From Weimeria sp002480925 (lineage in GTDB: Bacteria; Bacillota; Clostridia; Lachnospirales; Lachnospiraceae), in assembly GCF_052064335.1 (NCBI RefSeq), contig NZ_JBQHVU010000001.1:124001-188000 (forward strand): a stretch of 64,000 nucleotides of DNA. The letters run 5' to 3'. Every line of letters starts with the position of its first letter. The first letter of the stretch is position 1. The position numbers and the translations under genes were made by a program. Of this stretch, positions 1 through 7,093 are shown piece by piece. The notes beneath the pieces were generated by a model. That model worked only from the letters and a program-made list of their open reading frames with translations. It was not told the origin of the DNA and searched no databases.

Positions 1-379
1 TTATAGCTGAAAGTGAGTCACCGCAATGGTACATGACTGCATTTACAAGAGTATGGTCAGGATGTCCGGGCGCCGGATGGACCACCATTCCCTTGGGCTT
101 ATTTACTACAAGGACATCGCAATCCTCATAGAGTATATCAAGCGGAATGTTTTCCGGACTTACATCAAGGACCTCCTCCTCGATAGGGAGGATGGTGATC
201 ATGTCATCGGTACGAAGCTTGTAATTATTCTTGACTGGCTTGTCGTTTACAAGGATCTTCTGGTCCTCAATGGCCTTCTGATAGAATGAACGGGTCTTAT
301 CTCCATTATCTGCCAGAAACCTGTCTATACGTATTCCCTCTGATCCTTTATCTATAACTATCTGTTCTTCTTTATCCAT
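1..379 (-). CDS. RluA/RluD-family 23S rRNA pseudouridine synthase, N-terminal part, cut by the window edge
   Basis: Reading down from the ATG at 377-379 gives 126 codons before the window ends. The first ~75 residues resemble an S4 RNA-binding domain (R-I-D-R-F-L ... N-D-K-P-V-K). They are followed by VVNKPKGMVVHPAPGH and H-T-L-V-N-A, the start of the RluA-type catalytic fold. The catalytic Asp motif (usually G-R-L-D) would lie beyond the edge. The start overlaps the last 22 bases of lspA, and lspA followed by an rluD-type gene is a common Firmicutes pair. Seen: S4 plus the N-terminal motif. Inferred: uridine isomerisation in 23S rRNA; which uridines cannot be told. Confidence 0.88.
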   Translation of the reverse strand, partial: MDKEEQIVIDKGSEGIRIDRFLADNGDKTRSFYQKAIEDQKILVNDKPVKNNYKLRTDDMITILPIEEEVLDVSPENIPLDILYEDCDVLVVNKPKGMVVHPAPGHPDHTLVNAVMYHCGDSLSAI

Positions 380-888
380 GTATTAAGATCCTCATCAGAC
401 ATTCCGAAAATCAGGAAGATAAGAAGGAAAATGACGGAAAGAGTCACATAGATATCAGCGACATTGAAGACCGGAAAATTGATCAGAGAAAAATATATGA
501 AGTCAGTCACCTTATGAAAGGCAACCCTGTCAATATAATTTCCGATTGCTCCAGCGAAAAGGGTGGATAGGCAGAAGGCCATACGAAGATACTTCCTCTC
601 GAAGGGGAGCCGGAGGAAGAAATAAGTCACAAGGGCTGCTACCAGTGGAGTCAGGATAAAGAATACAAGTGACTTTCCGTTAAGAATCGAAAAGGCTGCT
701 CCAGTATTGAACAGTAGCTGGAGCTCAAGTACGCCTGGTATAAGTACTACATTTCCTGAGCTTAAGGCTTCTCTTGCTATCTGCTTTGTCCACTGATCTA
801 AAAGGATTAGAAGGATAATATAGATCAGAAAGAAAATATAATATTTTTTCTTGCTTTTATACAGCATATTTTTCATCGTAAAAATCAT
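358..888 (-). CDS. lspA: Lipoprotein signal peptidase (signal peptidase II)
   Basis: A 176-residue integral membrane aspartyl protease that removes the signal peptide of prolipoproteins after lipid attachment. Visible family motifs are D-Q-W-T-K after the first membrane segment, N-T-G-A-A-F-S, G-N-Y-I-D-R with one catalytic Asp, and F-N-V-A-D with the second. Four hydrophobic segments are apparent. The start ATG overlaps the aroB stop codon (ATGA), so the two are translationally coupled. In many Firmicutes lspA sits between the ylmH/divIVA cluster and rluD; here aroB is placed before it. Length is normal for the family. Confidence 0.96.
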   Translation of the reverse strand: MIFTMKNMLYKSKKKYYIFFLIYIILLILLDQWTKQIAREALSSGNVVLIPGVLELQLLFNTGAAFSILNGKSLVFFILTPLVAALVTYFFLRLPFERKYLRMAFCLSTLFAGAIGNYIDRVAFHKVTDFIYFSLINFPVFNVADIYVTLSVIFLLIFLIFGMSDEDLNTWIKKNR

Positions 889-1985
889 TTCAGGATCTGA
901 TCGATCGCGGTCAGCAGGTCTTGATCTGTGAGTCCTGTATCTATCATAGCCTCACCGATTTCTTTAAGAAGGATGAATCTGATATGACCACAAGCCATCT
1001 TCTTATCGGATTTCGTCGTAGCCAGAATTTTTTTTGCATCATATCTGTCAGCTGGAACTGACAGAGGAAGGTCGTATGAAGATATCAGATCAAGAATCAT
1101 CCTATAGTCGTCGGATGAGATATATCCCTTCTTCATGGATAGATATGAGGCGGCATTCATTCCTAAGGCCACGCACTGGCCATGAGACAGAGAAAAATCC
1201 GAAAGCTTCTCCACAGCATGTCCGATCGTATGACCGAAATTCAATGTGGCTCTGATGCCCTGCTCCTTTGGATCAGTCTCAACTACCCTTCCCTTTATCT
1301 GACAGCTTCTCTTTACTACTGTAAGCATAGCATCTGGATCAAAGGAGCGGATCTTTTGCCTCTTATCTATCAGGAAGTTAAGATAGGCCTTATCAGCTAT
1401 AAGTCCGTGCTTTATGACCTCTCCCATGCCTGATGCAAGCTGGTCGGCAGGAAGACTCTCTAGGACAGAAAGATTCATATAAACGAGTCTGGGCATATAG
1501 AATGCTCCCACCATATTCTTGAAGGCCCTGAAATCGACTCCGGTTTTGCCGCCTATTGAGGAATCTACCATAGAAAGAAGGCTTGTAGGCATCTGGATAA
1601 AATCTATGCCGCGAAGATAAGTCGCTGCGGTAAAACCGCAAAGATCACCAACTACACCGCCTCCTAATGCAACAAGCAGATCATGTCTGTCAAAATGAGA
1701 CTTTATCAGGAATTCGTAAAGATCTTCCACTACATCAAGGTTCTTTGAAGCCTCTCCTGCCCTGAATACGAACTGAGTGACAAGTGAGGCTGCATGGCAA
1801 AGGGTATCCTTTACAGCATCCAGATAAAGCTCTGATACGTTTGAATCGCTGACTATACAGATCCTGCTATAGGTCCTGCCGGTTTTACTGATATAGTCTA
1901 AAAGCCTGCTGTAGTCATGTGTAAGAGCTATCCTGTAGCAGGGACTGCCCTCGTAATTTATCTGTAATTCATCTGTATCTTTCAT
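885..1985 (-). CDS. aroB: 3-dehydroquinate synthase
   Basis: Second step of the shikimate pathway: converts DAHP to 3-dehydroquinate, NAD-dependent and metal-dependent, cytosolic. Clear family motifs are GGGVVGDLCGF (NAD binding), P-T-S-L-L-S-M-V-D-S-S-I-G-G-K-T-G, N-F-G-H-T-I-G-H-A (metal ligand His) and S-H-G-Q-C-V-A-L-G-M. The ATG at 1983-1985 is preferred over a TTG twelve bases upstream because neither has a strong Shine-Dalgarno and GGATGA precedes the ATG. The gene sits between ylmH and lspA, away from other shikimate genes, so its placement in a division/lipoprotein cluster is unusual. It overlaps lspA by four bases. Confidence 0.95.
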   Translation of the reverse strand: MKDTDELQINYEGSPCYRIALTHDYSRLLDYISKTGRTYSRICIVSDSNVSELYLDAVKDTLCHAASLVTQFVFRAGEASKNLDVVEDLYEFLIKSHFDRHDLLVALGGGVVGDLCGFTAATYLRGIDFIQMPTSLLSMVDSSIGGKTGVDFRAFKNMVGAFYMPRLVYMNLSVLESLPADQLASGMGEVIKHGLIADKAYLNFLIDKRQKIRSFDPDAMLTVVKRSCQIKGRVVETDPKEQGIRATLNFGHTIGHAVEKLSDFSLSHGQCVALGMNAASYLSMKKGYISSDDYRMILDLISSYDLPLSVPADRYDAKKILATTKSDKKMACGHIRFILLKEIGEAMIDTGLTDQDLLTAIDQILK

Positions 1986-2009
1986 AATATCATCCAATTA
2001 TCTGATTGG

Positions 2010-2771
2010 TCAGTCATACCATTCTATGCTGACCTTTATCCGTCCTTTATTTGTCAATCCTGTGAAATCACTGATACGGAATTTTCCGTTTCCACGGATT
2101 GTTATTATATCCCCTGAAGAGATCTGCCTGGTGTGACTTTTCTCTATGCGGCTGTTTATCATCACTCTTTCAGAATCGATAAGTAAGCATCCTTTAGTCC
2201 TTGAGGTATGGGCTGCTGCTGCGACAAGAGAATCAAGCCGGTCTGAGCTTATGATTATAGTCTCCTGGCGAAATGAGGGCCTGATATCTGATCCATGAAA
2301 ATCAATAAGCGAAGCAAAGACCTCGGTGTGCCTTACACTAATAATATTGTCAGGGATCAGGGGAGCGATCCTGTCAACACAAAACAGGGTGCATGAATGG
2401 TCTTTACTGTCTACAAGCAAATCACCAAGAAGTTCTCTTCTGATACCAAGGTTCATAAGAGCCCCCAGATAGTCCCTGTGAGTCAGGGACTCGGCAAAGT
2501 TCTGATTCCGACAGGAAATCCTTATGGCCTTAAAGGGGAAGTCTCCATTCTGTTCAAAAAAAGCGTCAGAGGGCATAAAACATACCATCTGACGCTCTGA
2601 CAATTCATATCCACCATCAGTAGTTACAGTAGAGAAAAAGTGCATGGTATGGAGAATAGAAAGCTCTCTCGCATCGCAGAAATCTGTATAAACCGGATAG
2701 GCTCTTGCACTGGCCCTTTGGTCAAGGTCATTGAATCTCTTACGGATAAAATCATCTGTATCTGTCTTCAT
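2010..2771 (-). CDS. ylmH: YlmH-type RNA-binding protein with C-terminal S4 domain
   Basis: A 253-residue protein of the YlmH family found next to sepF in Firmicutes. The N-terminal ~170 residues are the YlmH-type domain. The C-terminal ~75 residues look like an S4 domain (S-E-R-V-M-I-N-S-R-I-E-K-S and S-G-D-I-I-T-I-R-G). In Bacillus the homologue belongs to the yggS-sepF-ylmG-ylmH division cluster, and YlmH-type proteins have been tied to ribosome rescue; that role is family knowledge, not visible here. ATG overlaps the sepF stop (ATGA), indicating coupling. ylmG and divIVA, often neighbours, are not in this window. Confidence 0.87.
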   Translation of the reverse strand: MKTDTDDFIRKRFNDLDQRASARAYPVYTDFCDARELSILHTMHFFSTVTTDGGYELSERQMVCFMPSDAFFEQNGDFPFKAIRISCRNQNFAESLTHRDYLGALMNLGIRRELLGDLLVDSKDHSCTLFCVDRIAPLIPDNIISVRHTEVFASLIDFHGSDIRPSFRQETIIISSDRLDSLVAAAAHTSRTKGCLLIDSERVMINSRIEKSHTRQISSGDIITIRGNGKFRISDFTGLTNKGRIKVSIEWYD

Positions 2772-3259
2772 TGCAGTGACTGTACCGATGATATAGAGCC
2801 AGGCAGATTATCCACCATCTGAAGGAAGTCACCAGTGATAGTCACATCCTTCGGAGTAATAAGGAATATAAAATTCGATACCCGCTGCAGGTTGCCTTCC
2901 TTAGCGTAGCAGACACCAGAAACAAAGTCTATTATACGCTGTCCTACGCTCATGTCGAGTCCTTCGGTATTTAGCAGTATTGTCGTACCGCTTATCAGAG
3001 TATCTGCAATCTCCTGTATATCGCCGTAGGAAGTCGGCTTTATTGATGCAACAGCCATGCCGTCAGCCGCCTTATATGACCTTCTTTGGGAGCTTTCCTT
3101 TGATCTTATAGGGGTGATTTTCGAAGATGCGGCCTCATCCCTGTCCCTGGTTCTGCGACGAGGACGTTCTTCTTCTGTTTCTTCATAATCCTCGTCATCA
3201 TATTCATCATCGTCTGACGGAAGATTTACTGCATCAAGGAACTTATCAAATATGCTCAT
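2768..3259 (-). CDS. sepF: Cell division protein SepF
   Basis: A 163-residue FtsZ-associated protein that tethers and bundles FtsZ at the membrane. The N-terminus can form a short amphipathic helix (M-S-I-F-D-K-F-L-D-A), followed by a very acidic then basic disordered linker (D-D-E-Y-D-D-E-D-Y, R-P-R-R-R-T-R). The C-terminal ~85-residue SepF core includes T-I-L-L-N-T-E-G-L, R-I-I-D-F-V-S-G and I-F-L-I-T-P. Length and layout are typical. It lies directly after yggS and overlaps ylmH by four bases. Confidence 0.95.
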   Translation of the reverse strand: MSIFDKFLDAVNLPSDDDEYDDEDYEETEEERPRRRTRDRDEAASSKITPIRSKESSQRRSYKAADGMAVASIKPTSYGDIQEIADTLISGTTILLNTEGLDMSVGQRIIDFVSGVCYAKEGNLQRVSNFIFLITPKDVTITGDFLQMVDNLPGSISSVQSLQ

Positions 3260-3271
3260 AAACGACCTCTC

Positions 3272-3970
3272 TTATATATTATAATAACGTGCTCCAAAAA
3301 TTCCGGTGCCGACACGGACCATTGTGGCACCCTCCTCAATGGCTACCTCATAGTCATTAGTCATTCCCATGGACAGAACATCCATACTCACATTATCATA
3401 TTTTTTGCCCGCTATGTCAACCGATTTATCCTTCAGAGTCCTGAAAACCTTCCTGTTATCCTCTGGATCCTCGACAAACGGTGCTATGGTCATAAGCCCC
3501 TTTACGGTTATGCCGTCAAGTGAAGCACATTCTGCGACCAGATCCTCTGCCTCATCGAGCTTTACTCCGAATTTGCTTTCCTCGTCTGCCACATTGACCT
3601 CGATCAGGACAGGGATTATTACTCCGTGCTTCTTGGCCTGTATATTGATCTCCTCAGCAAGTCTGAAGCTGTCTACAGAATGGATAAGGGCTACCTTTCC
3701 GGCAATATACTTTACCTTGTTTCTCTGCAGATGGCCTATCATATGCCACTCAATGTCATCTGGCATCTTATCGATCTTTCCGGTAAGCTCCTGAACCTTA
3801 TTCTCACCGAATATGCGGATCCCGTCATTATATGCTTCCATCAGCATTTCTACAGGCTTTGTCTTGCTAACAGCAATAAGAGTCACCTCAGAGGCATCCC
3901 TCCCGGCGCGGTCACAGGCAGCATGGATTCTTTCTTCAACAGCTTTTAGATTTTCAGTAACTATTCCCAT
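3272..3970 (-). CDS. yggS: YggS/YlmE-family PLP homeostasis protein
   Basis: A 232-residue alanine-racemase-fold protein that binds pyridoxal phosphate and is involved in B6 and amino-acid homeostasis; it has no racemase activity in studied homologues. The PLP-binding lysine is in L-I-A-V-S-K-T-K-P. Other family landmarks are F-G-E-N-K-V-Q-E, W-H-M-I-G-H-L-Q-R-N-K, H-S-V-D-S and S-M-G-M-T-N-D-Y. The ATG at 3968-3970 is chosen over an upstream GTG because AAGGAG lies eight bases before it. In Firmicutes this gene (ylmE) almost always precedes sepF, as here. Confidence 0.94.
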   Translation of the reverse strand: MGIVTENLKAVEERIHAACDRAGRDASEVTLIAVSKTKPVEMLMEAYNDGIRIFGENKVQELTGKIDKMPDDIEWHMIGHLQRNKVKYIAGKVALIHSVDSFRLAEEINIQAKKHGVIIPVLIEVNVADEESKFGVKLDEAEDLVAECASLDGITVKGLMTIAPFVEDPEDNRKVFRTLKDKSVDIAGKKYDNVSMDVLSMGMTNDYEVAIEEGATMVRVGTGIFGARYYNI

Positions 3971-3982
3971 CAGTATCACTCC

Positions 3983-5380
3983 TTAGTTGTCATTAAGCAT
4001 CTGTCCGTCTTTCACACCCTTTGCCTTAAGAACCACCCTGTCGTAAAGTCTCAGCTGATTATTGTATACAGGCTCTATTATGCTGTACTGATTGTTTCTG
4101 TAAAGCAGGATAACCTGAATGAGCTGTGTGTATCCCTTGTTTGCCAGATATACGCCATAGGTCTTCTTCACATCGCAGTCTGACAGGGACAGGCTCACTG
4201 AGGCCGAATCAGGCTTTAAGATGATGGTATCATTGTCTGCCTTACTGAAGCTTGCCCAGTAACCTCCATCGGCTGCCTTCTGGTATAGCCTGAATTTGCG
4301 AAAAAGGCTTTCGCTGCCATCCTTTGTATAAACACCAGGCTTCTTTGAAGATCCGCTTGTCGTAACATATTCCGATGGAATATGATATAGAATCTTCTTG
4401 ACAAGTGAAGAATCCGGAACCTTAAGTCCCTTCACCTGATCAAGCATAAGACCAATATCTAAAAATCTGCTTTCAGCAAACCTGTCCATCGAATCATCAA
4501 GAGAAAGCACCAGATATTTCCTTCCCTGTCTTTCACTTATAGCTGCATTGGCCCAGGCTGTCGTATGATCCTTCTCAAAGCGGATCTCTATTACTGATTT
4601 ATCCTTAAGACGCTCGGCCATCTTATCATTAAGCTTACATACAAGCTGCCAGTTGTCATCGGTAACAAGACGAAAGGCCACATCTCCTGAGGAAAGCGAC
4701 TGACCAGAGGAGAGCTGTTTAGTATTAAGACGCGAAGGATCAAAGCTGTCCGCACCTACCTGATCTGCGCTTATGCCGCAGAGATCGTCATACGAAAGGC
4801 ATACAAGCCCCTCTGTAGGAGCCTTTATGGGTGTGAAATCGACATCTGAGCCGGAATCCTTTTTTACCTCAGAAAGAGTGCTCTTTATCCGGTCTCCATT
4901 AGCAATATTTAAAATATCAGCACCTGATTGTAGGAGCTGGTAGGCCTCAGAAAAAGAATTCGGAGAATATCCCTTATTGAAATTAGATAAGAGCTCTACA
5001 AGTTGCTCCCTTTGTATATCTGAAAGCTCCTCTTTACCTTCGTTCTGCTTCTTTAGGGTTGAAACAAAGGCTCCGGTCCTGTCGATACCTGACACCTGAG
5101 AATTTTTCGCGGCGACATTTCCCTGAGGGATCAGATATACCACCTGACCAGATGAGTCAGTCCTTACAAGAGTCTCCTTCCTTATGGCTATGGCACGGAG
5201 ATTGTCGTTTTCAACTATCTGACCCTGTCTGACCTCTGTAACCGGTATATGATTCCCTGAGAAAAGTGAAACAACATGGAAGACAATATATATAAAAAAA
5301 AGAACCAGAATAATGAAGTCTATATGAATCCTGGGAATCTTTCCCGGAAACCTTGTGATCTTGTCATCATTTTCTCTCAA
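3983..5380 (-). CDS. HlyD-like membrane-fusion/adaptor protein of the division cluster
   Basis: A 465-residue protein with one N-terminal membrane segment (about residues 18-42) after a short basic cytoplasmic start, then a long extracytoplasmic region. R-Q-G-Q-I-V and S-G-Q-V-V-Y-L-I-P-Q-G resemble the biotinyl-lipoyl-like hairpin domain of HlyD/RND adaptor proteins. Such a protein commonly precedes yggS-sepF in Clostridia. No ABC or RND partner is adjacent, so a transport role is only inferred and a structural envelope role is as likely. The start is a TTG with GGAGAG six bases upstream. An intrinsic terminator ends only ~16 bases before this start. Confidence 0.7.
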   Translation of the reverse strand: MRENDDKITRFPGKIPRIHIDFIILVLFFIYIVFHVVSLFSGNHIPVTEVRQGQIVENDNLRAIAIRKETLVRTDSSGQVVYLIPQGNVAAKNSQVSGIDRTGAFVSTLKKQNEGKEELSDIQREQLVELLSNFNKGYSPNSFSEAYQLLQSGADILNIANGDRIKSTLSEVKKDSGSDVDFTPIKAPTEGLVCLSYDDLCGISADQVGADSFDPSRLNTKQLSSGQSLSSGDVAFRLVTDDNWQLVCKLNDKMAERLKDKSVIEIRFEKDHTTAWANAAISERQGRKYLVLSLDDSMDRFAESRFLDIGLMLDQVKGLKVPDSSLVKKILYHIPSEYVTTSGSSKKPGVYTKDGSESLFRKFRLYQKAADGGYWASFSKADNDTIILKPDSASVSLSLSDCDVKKTYGVYLANKGYTQLIQVILLYRNNQYSIIEPVYNNQLRLYDRVVLKAKGVKDGQMLNDN

Positions 5381-5396
5381 TAGAATCTCTCCATAT

Positions 5397-5435
5397 AAAA
5401 AAACTCATAATGCAGCAGGATAGCCGCATTATGAG
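5397..5435 (-). terminator. Intrinsic terminator after rplT
   Basis: Perfect 10-bp stem CTCATAATGC/GCATTATGAG with a 12-base loop, followed on the minus strand by seven T. It lies nine bases after the rplT stop and ends the infC-rpmI-rplT transcript. Its T-run ends only ~16 bases before the TTG start of the HlyD-like gene. Confidence 0.93.
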
Positions 5436-5444
5436 ATCAAAGTC

Positions 5445-5801
5445 TTATGCTACCTTGCTCTTTGCAAGATCACAGAGCTTTGCAAAACCCTCTGCATCTG
5501 AAACAGCCATGTCAGAAAGCATCTTGCGGTTGATATCAACTCCTGCAAGCTTTAAGCCATGCATCAGAACGCTGTATGAAATACCGTTGATCCTTGCTGC
5601 TGCATTGATACGTGCGATCCAGAGCTGTCTGAACTGTCTCTTCTTCTGCTTTCTTCCTGCATAAGCAGTTGTAAGAGCTCTCATCACAGACTGCTTGGCC
5701 ACACGATACTGCTTTGACCTTGCTCCTCTGTATCCCTTAGCTGCCTTTAAAACCTTGTTATGCTTTTTTCTGGCGTTTAATCCGCCCTTAACTCTTGCCA
5801 T
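5445..5801 (-). CDS. rplT: 50S ribosomal protein L20
   Basis: A 118-residue, very basic r-protein that binds 23S rRNA early in 50S assembly. The N-terminus (A-R-V-K-G-G-L-N-A-R-K-K-H-N-K) and L-W-I-A-R-I-N-A-A-A-R are L20 signatures, and length is standard. L20 is also the known translational or transcriptional repressor of infC-rpmI-rplT operons through the leader RNA, which is present upstream of infC here. Last gene of the operon, followed by a strong terminator. Confidence 0.98.
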   Translation of the reverse strand: MARVKGGLNARKKHNKVLKAAKGYRGARSKQYRVAKQSVMRALTTAYAGRKQKKRQFRQLWIARINAAARINGISYSVLMHGLKLAGVDINRKMLSDMAVSDAEGFAKLCDLAKSKVA

Positions 5802-5831
5802 TTATGTATTCCTCCTAACTACCACTCACCA

Positions 5832-6029
5832 TTAAAGATATGGTAAGATCTTCTTCATGTTCTTCTCGTTTGTAGCATCTGTCATAGCTGCCTTACGAAG
5901 ATTTCTCTTACGCTTGGTAGTCTTCTTTGTCAGGATATGGCTCTTGAAAGCCTTGTTTCTCTTCAGCTTACCTGTTCCTGTTGCTTTAAAGCGCTTTGCA
6001 GCTGCTCTTTTGGTCTTCATCTTTGGCAT
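5832..6029 (-). CDS. rpmI: 50S ribosomal protein L35
   Basis: A 65-residue basic r-protein. P-K-M-K-T-K-R-A-A-A-K-R-F-K at the N-terminus and H-I-L-T-K-K-T-T-K-R-K-R-N-L-R are diagnostic of L35. It is the middle gene of infC-rpmI-rplT, 16 bases after infC and 30 bases before rplT, with a good Shine-Dalgarno (GGAGG) upstream. Confidence 0.98.
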   Translation of the reverse strand: MPKMKTKRAAAKRFKATGTGKLKRNKAFKSHILTKKTTKRKRNLRKAAMTDATNEKNMKKILPYL

Positions 6030-6045
6030 GACTTTTCTGTCCTCC

Positions 6046-6564
6046 TTATTTCTTGATTTCCTTTACCGGTGCAAGCACAAGGCTTACACTTCTGCCCTCC
6101 TGCTTGGAAGGCTTCTCCACTGTGGCTACATCCACGAGCTTTTCTGCTACATCATCAAGGATGTGGCGGGTCTCCTTTATATGAGCCATTTCACGTCCGC
6201 GAAAACGCAGAGTGAGCTTTACCTTATTGCCCTTTGCAAGGAATTTCCTTGCATTATTGAGCTTGGTATTCAGATCATTCTCATCGATATTTGGAGAAAA
6301 ACGGATCTCCTTTATCTCGATAACCTTCTGCTTTTTCTTAGCTTCCTTCTCTTTTCTGGCGAGCTCATAGCGATACTTACCATAATCTATGATCTTGCAC
6401 ACTGGGGGGTGTGCATTAGGAGATACCATTACCAGATCAAGGTCTGCTTCTCTGGCTTTAAACTGAGCTTCCTTGGCACTCATTATGCCTATCTGTTCTC
6501 CGTGCTCTCCTATAAGCCTTACTTCTCTGGCCCGGATCTTTTCATTAATCAATAATTCGCTAAT
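6046..6564 (-). CDS. infC: Translation initiation factor IF-3 with AUU start
   Basis: Binds the 30S subunit, blocks premature 50S joining and proofreads the start codon. The protein (172 residues from the chosen start) shows I-N-E-K-I-R-A-R-E-V-R-L-I-G, the IF3-N signature, and a C-terminal domain with K-V-K-L-T-L-R-F-R-G-R-E. GGAGG lies six bases before an ATT codon at 6562-6564, giving I-S-E-L-L-I-N-E-K. The next candidate, a TTG at 6550-6552, is 18 bases from the Shine-Dalgarno. AUU starts on infC are known and allow IF3 to repress its own translation, so I assign the ATT. First gene of infC-rpmI-rplT. Confidence 0.96.
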   Translation of the reverse strand: MSELLINEKIRAREVRLIGEHGEQIGIMSAKEAQFKAREADLDLVMVSPNAHPPVCKIIDYGKYRYELARKEKEAKKKQKVIEIKEIRFSPNIDENDLNTKLNNARKFLAKGNKVKLTLRFRGREMAHIKETRHILDDVAEKLVDVATVEKPSKQEGRSVSLVLAPVKEIKK

Positions 6565-6631
6565 GGTACACCTCCAGTTCGTCGAGCTCTTACGCAGCAG
6601 TCCTGCCGCAGCGCATTACTCCGCAACACGT

Positions 6632-6663
6632 AAAAAAAAGTGGATAGCACAGACTATCCACTT
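6632..6663 (-). terminator. Attenuator hairpin in the infC (L20-type) leader
   Basis: Perfect 10-bp stem AAGTGGATAG/CTATCCACTT with a six-base loop, followed by eight T on the minus strand. It sits about 85 bases after the predicted transcription start and about 70 bases before the infC start, so it is inside the leader, not at the operon end. Family knowledge: L20 regulates infC operons in Firmicutes through leader termination. A TATCC stretch near the 5' end of the leader could pair with GGATA of the stem as an antiterminator. Confidence 0.85.
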
Positions 6664-6755
6664 CAATACAATCATTCTGATCGATATGTAAACACTGATG
6701 CACACCAACCGGGTGATCAGGTGAGAGGGGATACTCTGCTTTCACAACGGTAGAT

Positions 6756-6784
6756 ATGATAGCATAGATATCCTCTCATGTCAA
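6756..6784 (-). promoter_or_regulatory. Sigma-A promoter of infC-rpmI-rplT
   Basis: On the minus strand: TTGACA (6779-6784), 17-base spacer, TATCAT (6756-6761), with an extended TGC just before the -10. This is a near-consensus vegetative promoter. It begins eight bases after the stop of the small upstream gene and predicts a leader of roughly 185 bases before infC. Confidence 0.88.
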
Positions 6785-6791
6785 GAGTTTT

Positions 6792-6992
6792 TTATAATCT
6801 GAGTATTCCCTCAAATACCTCACTTGCACTTCTGCTGTTAAGGAATGACTGTGAATAGTCATGAAAAACAGGGGAAAATCCGCTTCCATCCTCCTTCTTC
6901 GCACGCTTTTTGAAAAAGAAGGCTGCTTCTGATCCGTCTCCATGACTGTCAGCAACAGGACTTATCCTTTCTACTCTGTATAAAGCTTCCAT
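6792..6992 (-). CDS. Small protein of unknown function with its own promoter
   Basis: A 66-residue ORF that I do not recognise. It starts M-E-A-L-Y-R-V-E-R-I-S-P, has a basic aromatic patch (F-F-F-K-K-R-A-K-K) and ends S-E-V-F-E-G-I-L-R-L, possibly an amphipathic helix. No signal peptide or membrane segment is seen. Support for coding: AAAGGAGG seven bases before the ATG, and a good promoter (TTGTGG-17-TATAAT) about 50 bases upstream. It lies between ppk and the infC promoter, with no terminator of its own. Expression as a separate unit is inferred from the promoter. Confidence 0.6.
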   Translation of the reverse strand: MEALYRVERISPVADSHGDGSEAAFFFKKRAKKEDGSGFSPVFHDYSQSFLNSRSASEVFEGILRL

Positions 6993-7043
6993 AATACCAG
7001 CCTCCTTTCCGGCGACCTATGCAAACTCCATAACCTTTATGTT

Positions 7044-7072
7044 ATTATAATACAGAGTACAGAAAACCACAA
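7044..7072 (-). promoter_or_regulatory. Promoter of the small gene at 6792-6992
   Basis: Minus strand: TTGTGG (7067-7072), 17-base spacer, consensus TATAAT (7044-7049). It lies just after the ppk stop codon and ~50 bases before the small gene's ATG. Confidence 0.68.
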
Positions 7073-7093
7073 GAGTATTTGCATATATTCAGA

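Noticed and set aside
26..289. Plus-strand ORF at the window start
   Set aside because: It is the shadow of the RluD-type gene, which is clear on the minus strand.
5857..6555. 232-residue plus-strand ORF opposite rpmI and infC
   Set aside because: It is antisense to two certain ribosomal/initiation genes, has no Shine-Dalgarno, and its hydrophobic composition is what the reverse complement of Lys-rich codons gives.
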